Shown: positions 1 through 5,615 of the stretch, piece after piece
Position numbering within the stretch: the stretch's first letter is position 1
Layout of the letters: each line of letters begins with the position of its first letter
Source of the DNA: Bacillota bacterium
Lineage (GTDB): Bacteria > Bacillota > Clostridia > Acetivibrionales > DSM-1351
Assembly: GCA_023412635.1 (NCBI GenBank)
Contig: JAEYNI010000029.1
Coordinates: 1-9,751, forward strand
DNA: 9,751 nt
Reading direction: 5' to 3'
Notes under the pieces: generated by a model
Databases searched by the model: none
What the model was told of the DNA's origin: nothing
What the model saw: the letters and a program-made list of their open reading frames with translations, nothing else
Program-made: the position numbers and the translations under genes

Positions 1-407
1 TAAGTGTACAAAAGCTCCTGAAAAGAAATGTTATAAAGCTTCCGGGTTGCCCTTGCCATCCTGACTGGTTTTTAGGGACACTTGCCCACTTGCTGCTGTA
101 TGGTGAACCGGAACTGGACAGCAGAGGTAGACCACTTTTGTTTTACAGTAATACCATCCACGACAGATGTACCAGAAGAGCTTTTTTCGAAAAGAGTATT
201 TTTGCGGATAAACTGGGGGATAAGGGCTGTATGTTCAAGCTGGGGTGCAGAGGCCCAGTTACCAGAATAGATTGTCCAATACGTAAATGGAACAAATATG
301 TTAACTGGCCAATTGAATGCGATACTCCCTGTATCGGTTGTGCCCAATTTGGTTTTCCGGATCAGATGGAGCCTTTTATAAGCTTCGATACTACGAGAGG
401 AGAGTAG
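1..407 (+). CDS. [NiFe]-hydrogenase small (Fe-S) subunit, C-terminal part (5' end outside window)
   Basis: This is the electron-transfer subunit of a group-1-like [NiFe] hydrogenase; it passes electrons from the Ni-Fe site through a chain of Fe-S clusters. The first full codon is at 3, and about 134 residues are visible. Seen: the proximal-cluster motif GCPCHPDW (ligand Cys codon 48-50); the distal [4Fe-4S] set His-x2-Cys (IHDRC), then GC-x5-C (GCMFKLGC); and the medial set DCP...NWP...PCIGC. The Pro in NWP occupies roughly the place where [3Fe-4S]-type medial clusters lack a fourth Cys, so a 3Fe medial cluster is inferred. Two cysteines look additional: the second Cys of GCPC and the one in NWPIECDTPC. 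The chain ends soon after PFISFD with no C-terminal transmembrane anchor, as in soluble periplasmic enzymes rather than HyaA types. The N-terminal Tat signal and first cluster ligands lie outside the window, so export cannot be judged. The stop lies 2 bp before the large-subunit start. Confidence 0.93.
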   Translation, partial: SVQKLLKRNVIKLPGCPCHPDWFLGTLAHLLLYGEPELDSRGRPLLFYSNTIHDRCTRRAFFEKSIFADKLGDKGCMFKLGCRGPVTRIDCPIRKWNKYVNWPIECDTPCIGCAQFGFPDQMEPFISFDTTRGE

Positions 408-409
408 TA

Positions 410-1813
410 ATGACCGACAGAATCATCATTAATCCGATAACCCGTATAAGCGGTTTTATGGAAATAGATGTAGTGCTGAAAAATAACATTGTAGTAGAGG
501 CTAAAACAAGCGGTCAGCTGTTCAGAGGCTTTGAGAAGATGCTGTCGGGAAGGAGTCCCTTGGACGCAGTCTACTTTACCCAAAGGATATGCGGCATATG
601 CTCTGCAGCGCATTCGACAGCCTCATCGCTTGCACTGGAGTCAGCTTTTAAAATAATTCCACCTGAACAGGGAAGATATCTCAGAGATATTGTACACGGT
701 TGTGAATTCTTACAGAACCATATAAGGCATTTTTATCAATATACACTGCCGGATTTTATAAAAATGCCTGGTAAGTTTCCTATTTATGAAACAGAACACA
801 ATGATTTCCGGCTTCCCGAAAGTGTAAACAACAGAGTTGTGGATCATTATTTCCGATCCTTGGAGATAAGCAGATCAGCCCATGAAATGCTTGCTGTCCT
901 GGGAGGAAAAGCCCCCCATAACCACGGCATATATATTAATGGAATTACCACACAGCCAACTGCTGATAAAATTATTAAAATAAAATCAATTTTAACTAAA
1001 ATTAGAGATTTTATTATAAGCATAATGGTACCGGATGTTGAAACACTTGCAAAATACTATAATGAATATTTCCGAATAGGAGTAGGTTATGGAAATTTAT
1101 TGAGCTACGGTTGCTTCAATGATTACAATTCTCTAGGAACACTTTATTTAGCACCTTCAATATATTCGGATGGTGTGGTAAAAAAAATGGATACTACAAA
1201 AATAAGCGAAAGTCTTAAATATTCGTGGTATAAGGGGGACACTGAGGAACCTTATGAAGAGAGCGCGGATCAGAATTTTAACAAGAACAAGGCCTACAGT
1301 TGGATAAAGGCTGCGCGGTATGCCGGAAAGCCGTATGAAGTAGGACCACTGGCCAGAATGTGTCTAAGCGGCGAATATAAAAACGGAGTATCCATGATGG
1401 ACAGGACTATTGCCAGAGTTCTGGAAGCCAAAAAAATAACAGAAATAATGGAAATTTTATTGAATAATGTAATACCCGATGTGAATACTCAGGAAGAATA
1501 TGAAATTCCTGAAACCGCCAGGGGACAGGGGCTGACCGACACCACGAGAGGTGCTCTTGGACATTGGATCGGTATTGGGAAAAAAATCATAGATCGTTAT
1601 CAGATTATAACACCAACGGTCTGGAACCTATCCACAAAAGACGATACATATAATGGGACGGTTGAACAAGCACTTGTAGGAACAGTTGTAGAAGATATAA
1701 AACATCCGGTTGAACTGGGAAGGATAATTAGATCCTTTGATCCCTGCGTATCCTGCGCTACACATGTATACATTCCAGGAAGGGAGGTAAAAACATTTAC
1801 AATACTTCCTTAA
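410..1813 (+). CDS. [NiFe]-hydrogenase large (Ni-Fe) subunit, compact form
   Basis: This is the catalytic subunit of 467 residues, carrying the Ni-Fe(CN)2CO site for H2 oxidation or evolution. ATG 410 is chosen because AGGAG at 398-402 precedes it with 7-nt spacing and the protein then begins directly with the family N-terminus (INPITRI); an in-frame upstream start at 317 would overlap the small-subunit gene. Metal ligands are intact: RICGIC (C61, C64) with H68, and DPCVSC (C446, C449) with H452. Also seen are GGKAPHNH near 165-172, GPLAR at 312-316 and RGALGHW with R380, the probable equivalent of the active-site arginine. A 15-residue tail follows H452, the extension normally removed during maturation. 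Odd points: the classical TRIEGH motif reads TRISGF here (S14, F16), so the proton-transfer Glu is absent; the residue before R380 is Thr instead of Pro; and the length is well below the roughly 550-600 of standard group 1 enzymes. The exact subgroup is uncertain. Confidence 0.95.
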   Translation: MTDRIIINPITRISGFMEIDVVLKNNIVVEAKTSGQLFRGFEKMLSGRSPLDAVYFTQRICGICSAAHSTASSLALESAFKIIPPEQGRYLRDIVHGCEFLQNHIRHFYQYTLPDFIKMPGKFPIYETEHNDFRLPESVNNRVVDHYFRSLEISRSAHEMLAVLGGKAPHNHGIYINGITTQPTADKIIKIKSILTKIRDFIISIMVPDVETLAKYYNEYFRIGVGYGNLLSYGCFNDYNSLGTLYLAPSIYSDGVVKKMDTTKISESLKYSWYKGDTEEPYEESADQNFNKNKAYSWIKAARYAGKPYEVGPLARMCLSGEYKNGVSMMDRTIARVLEAKKITEIMEILLNNVIPDVNTQEEYEIPETARGQGLTDTTRGALGHWIGIGKKIIDRYQIITPTVWNLSTKDDTYNGTVEQALVGTVVEDIKHPVELGRIIRSFDPCVSCATHVYIPGREVKTFTILP

Positions 1814-1819
1814 GCCGTA

Positions 1820-1849
1820 TTGACAGAACAGTTGATTTTTTCATATGGT
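1820..1849 (+). promoter_or_regulatory. Possible internal promoter ahead of the maturation protease gene
   Basis: TTGACA at 1820-1825 and TATGGT at 1844-1849 are separated by 18 nt, just after the large-subunit stop. The -35 is perfect but the -10 matches the consensus only 4/6. It would let the protease be made independently of the structural genes; readthrough from the hydrogenase operon is equally possible. The rest of the 93-bp gap shows only the SD of the next gene. Confidence 0.28.
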
Positions 1850-1906
1850 TTTAACATATATTTACATGTCAGACTCGTTTGAGATATTTTAATTAATGGA
1901 GGAGTC

Positions 1907-2383
1907 GTGGAAAGGTTAAAAGTAATTGGTGTCGGTAATCGTTTGATGTGCGATGATGGAATAGGTGTATATATAGTTGAACAACTGATAAAAGAAAAAT
2001 TTTTATTATGTAACAGATGCGTTGATCTTTATGTTGCCGAAACTGATATTAACTATTTAATTCATACCCTCAGCAGCGAGAATAACATGTATCAGCTTCT
2101 TATTATCGATGCAGCAGAGATGGGAAAAATGCCAGGCTCTATAGAAGAAATGAAATTGGACAAAAAAGACATATATACAAAGTTATTTCTTTCTCCTCAT
2201 AGTCTGAATTTCACTCATGCAATTAAGACTGATGATAATATAAATACTATTACTAATATGACCATTCTCGGTATAGAACCTGAAATTATTGATTTCAGAT
2301 TCGGGCTTGGTCCAAGCTTAAGCAGAGAATTTAACAACATTTTAGAGAAAATAAAAACATATTTATTGTACAAATATGTTTGA
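1907..2383 (+). CDS. Hydrogenase maturation endopeptidase (HyaD/HybD/HycI-like, peptidase family M52)
   Basis: This is a 158-residue protease, the normal length for the family, that cleaves the C-terminal tail of the hydrogenase large subunit after Ni insertion. Seen: the N-terminal VIGVGNRLMCDDGIG motif with D16/D17 (D17 aligns with the HybD Ni-sensing Glu16), LLIIDAAEMG with D69, and SPHSL with H98; these three positions match the metal-ligand triad known in HybD (E16, D62, H93). The C-terminal LGIEPEIIDF...GLGPSLS block is also typical. The start is GTG, preceded by GGAGGAG at 1898-1904, somewhat close to the start codon; an ATG at 1896 is out of frame. Its position directly behind the large subunit, which carries a 15-residue tail after the DPCxxCxxH motif, makes that protein the obvious substrate. 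Its last codons overlap a hairpin that probably terminates the convergent gene. Confidence 0.92.
   Translation: MERLKVIGVGNRLMCDDGIGVYIVEQLIKEKFLLCNRCVDLYVAETDINYLIHTLSSENNMYQLLIIDAAEMGKMPGSIEEMKLDKKDIYTKLFLSPHSLNFTHAIKTDDNINTITNMTILGIEPEIIDFRFGLGPSLSREFNNILEKIKTYLLYKYV
2352..2381 (-). terminator. Probable terminator of the TauE-type permease gene, inside the opposing protease ORF
   Basis: A 10-bp perfect inverted repeat (AAACATATTT / AAATATGTTT, 2355-2364 and 2372-2381) encloses a 7-nt loop. Read on the - strand, the stem is followed by TTTTTAT, giving the stem-plus-U-tract form of an intrinsic terminator about 30 bp past the permease stop at 2410. No T-tract follows on the + strand. The stem is AT-rich with a single G-C pair, so termination may be partial. 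The 26-bp gap between the two convergent genes holds no other hairpin. Confidence 0.45.
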
Positions 2384-2409
2384 TTATTGTGTGAAAAGTG
2401 AAAAACAAT

Positions 2410-3225
2410 TTAACTAAAAGACATAATCAGAATCCTAATTCCCACAATTCCTAGAGCCAGTGCAAGACTCCTGACAATCCAGCTTCCTTTAAGTTTTTTT
2501 GAAAGTCTTGCTCCCATTTGAGCCCCAAACAAAACTCCGATAGACAACCCGATAGTTTGCATTATACCGCTTGACAAAACACCCGTTGCCACATGAACTA
2601 TACTTCCTGAAAAGGACATGGCTACCAGAACGAATTGTGATGTAGCGGTTGCAAGATGTACAGGGAAGTTGAGTAGTTGTATCATTACGGGTACATGAAT
2701 AATGCCGCCTCCAATACCCAGAAGGCTTGAAATATATCCGACAAGAACACTGATGATGATTCCAAGCAGAGGATTATAGGAAAAGGTATATACAACTCCT
2801 TCAATATCGGTAACTGATCGGGTTATTTTCCCTTTGGAGGTCTTTCCACTTCCGTTTTTATTCTGAGGCCGAATCAACAGGTAAATTGATCCGAGCATTA
2901 AGAAAATGCCAAATAGAAGATTAAAAGTATCTCGGGGTATCAATGATGTAGTCAGAGAACCAAGAATAGATCCAGGCAATGTGGCGACGGCAAAAATCAA
3001 GCCAGATTTATAATCAATTTTTTTCATTCTGGCATAAGCAACCGTACCTGACAATGAATTAAAAAATACTACTGCCAGAGATACAGCCGTAATTGTCTCA
3101 GGACTCTTTTCAGGGTAAATGAGAAGCAGGATAGGAACCAGTATAAAGCCTCCTCCTGCTCCAATAAGAGTTCCAAAGGTTCCAACAATAAATCCAAGAG
3201 GGACAAGCCAGAAAAACTGATACAT
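2410..3225 (-). CDS. TauE/SafE-family permease (putative sulfite/organosulfonate exporter)
   Basis: This 271-residue integral membrane protein belongs to the TauE/SafE (formerly DUF81) family, whose characterised members export sulfite, sulfoacetate or related anions. Seen: the two family half-repeats, each with a Gly-rich signature, GAGGGFILVP at 22-31 and GIGGGIIHVP at 170-179, separated by a polar Lys/Gly-rich loop around 120-140; about 7-8 hydrophobic segments in total. ATG 3225 is chosen because CCTCCCTT at 3231-3238 is an excellent SD (AAGGGAGG on the coding strand) 5 nt away; the longer TTG start at 3252 has no well-placed SD. It lies 149 bp downstream of the YeiH-family gene on the same strand. 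Substrate cannot be read from the sequence: sulfite is inferred from the YeiH/LysR neighbours, and TauE-family proteins also move other anions or remain uncharacterised. Confidence 0.88.
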   Translation of the reverse strand: MYQFFWLVPLGFIVGTFGTLIGAGGGFILVPILLLIYPEKSPETITAVSLAVVFFNSLSGTVAYARMKKIDYKSGLIFAVATLPGSILGSLTTSLIPRDTFNLLFGIFLMLGSIYLLIRPQNKNGSGKTSKGKITRSVTDIEGVVYTFSYNPLLGIIISVLVGYISSLLGIGGGIIHVPVMIQLLNFPVHLATATSQFVLVAMSFSGSIVHVATGVLSSGIMQTIGLSIGVLFGAQMGARLSKKLKGSWIVRSLALALGIVGIRILIMSFS

Positions 3226-3335
3226 AAGAACCTCCCTTATAGAATCTTTCAACTACTCGAATTTCCTCGCTCCTAAATATTTTAACTCACTAAAACTTTA
3301 TTAATAGCTTGTGAACTTATCCAATTAATATTACT

Positions 3336-3348
3336 TGAAATAATTTCA
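3336..3348. promoter_or_regulatory. 13-bp dyad in the gap between the two permease genes
   Basis: TGAAAT-A-ATTTCA is a perfect 6+1+6 palindrome and also satisfies the T-N11-A spacing of LysR-family boxes. It sits about 110 bp upstream of the TauE permease start in the 149-bp gap 3226-3374. It could be an operator for the neighbouring LysR protein, but the arms differ from the dyad at 4430-4446 and AT-rich DNA gives such palindromes by chance. I see no convincing promoter or terminator elsewhere in this gap. Confidence 0.25.
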
Positions 3349-3374
3349 GAAAAACAATTTCTTATAAAGATACG

Positions 3375-4382
3375 TTATATCTGACCTGTTAAAAACTGTA
3401 CGGCAATGCTTGATACAGTTACTGTGACCCAGACCATTAACCCCAGTAATAATGGCTTAAACCCAGACTTCAACATTTCTCTGAAATCAGTACTGAGGCC
3501 AACTGCCGATAAAGCCATAACAATCAGAAATTTGCCTAAGGAAGATAGTAATACTGCTGTTGAGCTGTCGATTATTTTTACCGTATTTAACATAGAAGCT
3601 ACCAGAAAACCCAGGATGAACCATGGGAAGATTTTTTTGAAGCTGTAATTTATAGCATTTCCGGCTTTTTCGGCATTTCGTTTTCTTAGCAGAGTAATTG
3701 CAGCAAAGAATAACGATATTGGAATAATCATAGTTGTACGGGTGAGCTTTACAATAGTTGCATACTGTCCCGCAGCGCTGCTGAAGGCATATCCGGCAGC
3801 TACCACTGAAGAAGTATCATTAACAGCAGTACCTGCCCATAACCCAAAGGCTTTATCTGAAAAGCCCAGTATATGCCCCAACGGTGGAAAAATCAGCACT
3901 GCCACAACATTGAAAAAGAAAATTGTAGAAATTGAATAGGCAACTTCCTTTTCGTCTGCCTCGATTATCGGCGAAATGGCAGCAATAGCCGAGCCTCCAC
4001 AGATTGCTGTTCCTACTCCAATAAGTGTGGTCAGGTTATTAGGCACTTTCAGTAATCTCCCCAAAACATATGCTGAAATAAATGCCAGAGATAGTGTTGA
4101 TAACATAACAAAAAATGATTCCATTCCTGTCTTCACTACCTGTGTCAGACTTAGACCTGCGCCTAAAAGAATTATTGCATATTGAAGAATTTTCTTAGAG
4201 GTAAATTTTATTCCTGCTTTTGTACAGTTAGGCTTGCCAAAGAAATTGTTTACTATAATCCCCAATGCAATCCCAAAAACAGGACCGCCTATCAAAGGAT
4301 ATAGAACTCCAAGCCAGTTTGCGACTAGTGCGATTAATAATGAGAATGTGATTCCTGCAACGTTTTTCCTTAACCAGTACAT
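3375..4382 (-). CDS. yeiH: YeiH-family membrane protein (putative sulfate/sulfite exporter, UPF0324)
   Basis: This 335-residue polytopic membrane protein of the Cons_hypoth698/YeiH family is near the usual family length, with roughly ten hydrophobic segments. Recognisable conserved blocks are GGPVFGIALGI at 32-42, LLGAGLSL at 72-79, the Gly-rich GTAICGGSAIAA at 124-135, GTAVNDTSSVVAAGY at 184-198, KLTRTTMIIP at 212-221 and ALSAVGLSTD at 290-299. The ATG is supported by AAGGAGT (+ strand 4388-4394). The family is usually annotated as a sulfate exporter; for the Escherichia coli member, control by the LysR protein YeiE and a link to sulfite have been reported. Here the gene is divergent from a LysR regulator and followed by a TauE permease, reproducing the yeiE-yeiH arrangement. 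Export of sulfite or another sulfur oxyanion is inferred; the transported species is not visible from sequence. Confidence 0.9.
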   Translation of the reverse strand: MYWLRKNVAGITFSLLIALVANWLGVLYPLIGGPVFGIALGIIVNNFFGKPNCTKAGIKFTSKKILQYAIILLGAGLSLTQVVKTGMESFFVMLSTLSLAFISAYVLGRLLKVPNNLTTLIGVGTAICGGSAIAAISPIIEADEKEVAYSISTIFFFNVVAVLIFPPLGHILGFSDKAFGLWAGTAVNDTSSVVAAGYAFSSAAGQYATIVKLTRTTMIIPISLFFAAITLLRKRNAEKAGNAINYSFKKIFPWFILGFLVASMLNTVKIIDSSTAVLLSSLGKFLIVMALSAVGLSTDFREMLKSGFKPLLLGLMVWVTVTVSSIAVQFLTGQI

Positions 4383-4411
4383 ATATAACTCCTTGTTTAT
4401 TTGATAGATAT

Positions 4412-4440
4412 ATTTTAGAACCGTTATTCCATAAATACAA
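4412..4440 (-). promoter_or_regulatory. Probable promoter of the YeiH-family gene
   Basis: On the - strand, TTGTAT (+ 4435-4440) and TAAAAT (+ 4412-4417) are separated by exactly 17 nt, with transcription expected to begin near 4405, about 20 nt ahead of the SD-ATG. Both hexamers are imperfect (4/6 and 5/6), which fits a promoter needing an activator. The LysR-type dyad at 4430-4446 encloses the -35. Confidence 0.45.
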
Positions 4441-4446
4441 ATTATG
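4430..4446. promoter_or_regulatory. Candidate LysR box (ATAA-N7-TTAT, T-N11-A) in the divergent yeiH/lysR gap
   Basis: CATAA and TTATG arms with a 7-nt spacer form a perfect dyad containing the LTTR consensus T-N11-A (T4432, A4444). It lies in the 133-bp gap between the divergent YeiH-type and LysR-type genes, 70 bp upstream of the regulator's ATG, where LysR proteins typically bind to control both themselves and the divergent target. Promoter elements for the LysR gene itself could not be fixed in the AT-rich stretch 4447-4505. Confidence 0.45.
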
Positions 4447-4515
4447 ATTTATTATGTTAATATAAAAATAATTTATAGATAATCTTAAAATAAGTATTTA
4501 TGAATAGGTGAGAAT

Positions 4516-5412
4516 ATGATTGATTCAAAGCTTGTAACTTTTATATATGTCGCAAAAATAAAAAATTATACCAAAACTGCCGAAGAGCTGAATATGACTC
4601 AGCCCGCGGTAACACATCACATAAAGCAGCTGGAGGATTATTACAGGGTTAAGCTCATTCAAAAAAAGGGAAGACTGCTATCGCTAACAGAAGAGGGAGA
4701 GCTACTGTTAAAATATGCAAAGGACCTTGAAGCAAGTTCGATGGTCTTTGAGAGGACATTGCTTAACAAATCATCATTAATAAAGAAGTATAATATTGGT
4801 GCGACGCTGACAATTGGTGAATTCATACTTCCCAGATTATTGGGTGACCATAAAAAGCAGCATGAAAACATCGATATAATAATGCATGTTCATAATCTTG
4901 AAGAAATCACTAAGAGACTTGGATTGGGTGAATTTGACCTGGGAATTGTTGAAGGGCCTTTTGATAAAAGTAAATTCAATTATCAGAAATTACAGGACGA
5001 TGAACTTGTGCTGGCTGTATCACCTCAAAGCACCTTTGCCTCATATCCGGAGGTAGAAATAAGCGAAATCATAAATAACGGAAAACTGATCATGCGTGAA
5101 AAGGGTTCAGGCACAAGAATGATTTTTGAAAATAAGCTTCTTGAACTGGGAATAAGCCTTCAGGAAGTAAAAACATATATGGAGGTAGGCAGTATAGGTG
5201 CAATTAAATCTCTTGTCCGAGCAAATCTGGGATACACTGTTATTTCAAGAGAAGCTGTCAGACTTGAGGTAGAGGCTGGAACACTGAAGATTGTTTCCAT
5301 ACAGGGTGTAAAAATAATGAGGGAATTCAATTTTATTTATACCGATAACTCCCAGACAGAATTTGTCCAAAGTTTTATTGAATTTATCATTGGTGTAACA
5401 GCGACAAACTAG
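4516..5412 (+). CDS. LysR-family transcriptional regulator (YeiE/CysL-like)
   Basis: This is a 298-residue regulator of typical LTTR length. An N-terminal winged helix-turn-helix is evident around 18-41 (NYTKTAEELNMTQPAVTHHI then KQLE), followed by the wing (KLIQKKGRLLSLTEEGE), a linker helix to about residue 85 and a periplasmic-binding-protein-like effector domain over about 90-295. The ATG has only a modest SD (AGGTGAG at 4506-4512), consistent with low expression. It is divergent from the YeiH-type gene; LTTRs normally regulate divergent neighbours, and in Escherichia coli YeiE controls yeiH. I infer that it senses a sulfur oxyanion or a sulfur-assimilation intermediate and controls yeiH, perhaps the TauE gene too. 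The ligand is unproven. A run of T's follows the stop at 5410-5412 but without a convincing stem. Confidence 0.93.
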   Translation: MIDSKLVTFIYVAKIKNYTKTAEELNMTQPAVTHHIKQLEDYYRVKLIQKKGRLLSLTEEGELLLKYAKDLEASSMVFERTLLNKSSLIKKYNIGATLTIGEFILPRLLGDHKKQHENIDIIMHVHNLEEITKRLGLGEFDLGIVEGPFDKSKFNYQKLQDDELVLAVSPQSTFASYPEVEISEIINNGKLIMREKGSGTRMIFENKLLELGISLQEVKTYMEVGSIGAIKSLVRANLGYTVISREAVRLEVEAGTLKIVSIQGVKIMREFNFIYTDNSQTEFVQSFIEFIIGVTATN

Positions 5413-5507
5413 TATTTTTTTAGTCAGTAGCACCTGAACATATCTTTTTTTATAAAAGAATTTTAAAGAACATTAAAAAAGATTATCACAAAAAATGATA
5501 TCTAGAA

Positions 5508-5521
5508 TATAATATATTATA
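5508..5521. repeat. AT-only 14-bp palindrome upstream of the strong promoter
   Basis: TATAATATATTATA is a perfect palindrome 18 bp upstream of the TTGACA hexamer at 5539. It could be an AT-rich upstream element or an operator, but low-complexity AT sequence makes chance plausible. The rest of the 203-bp gap 5413-5615 holds T-runs after the LysR stop, then the promoter and direct repeats listed separately; no small ORF was seen. Confidence 0.2.
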
Positions 5522-5538
5522 ATATTTGAATATAGCGA

Positions 5539-5567
5539 TTGACAAATATACTGGCAGGCACTATAAT
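5539..5567 (+). promoter_or_regulatory. Perfect-consensus sigma-A promoter for the three-gene redox operon
   Basis: TTGACA (5539-5544), a 17-nt spacer and TATAAT (5562-5567) match the housekeeping consensus at every position. Transcription should start about 5573-5576, giving a leader of some 40 nt before the SD at 5602-5610. Such an unmodified promoter is normally strong, so control is more likely by repression than activation. Confidence 0.85.
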
Positions 5568-5577
5568 ACCACTATAA
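5559..5577 (+). promoter_or_regulatory. Direct repeats CACTATAA x2 overlapping -10 and +1 (candidate repressor site)
   Basis: CACTATAA occurs at 5559-5566 and again at 5570-5577, an 11-bp period close to one helical turn. The first copy overlaps the -10 hexamer and the second covers the expected transcription start. Binding here would block RNA polymerase, so this is a plausible operator; the binding protein is unknown, and part of the identity comes from the -10 sequence itself. Confidence 0.35.
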
Positions 5578-5615
5578 ATAGATATCAAAGTCAAAAAATG
5601 TAAAGGGAGATGGGA

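Noticed and set aside
317..409. Upstream in-frame start for the hydrogenase large subunit, adding 31 residues
   Set aside because: It would overlap the small-subunit gene by about 90 bp, the added residues do not resemble the family N-terminus, and ATG 410 has a good SD.
3226..3252. TTG start adding 9 residues to the TauE-type permease
   Set aside because: The ATG at 3225 has a near-perfect SD 5 nt upstream and gives the usual short N-terminus; the TTG does not have a well-spaced SD.
3406..4185. Several + strand ORFs over the YeiH-family gene, and similar ORFs over the other genes
   Set aside because: They are antisense shadows of a clearly conserved membrane protein and show no family features.
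5413..5460. Intrinsic terminator after the LysR gene
   Set aside because: There are T-runs, and a CTTTT...AAAAG pairing exists, but the stem is too short and purely A-T beyond one pair to call.
5610..5615. ATG 5610 as the start of the polyferredoxin
   Set aside because: The SD abuts this codon with no spacer, whereas ATG 5616 is correctly spaced.
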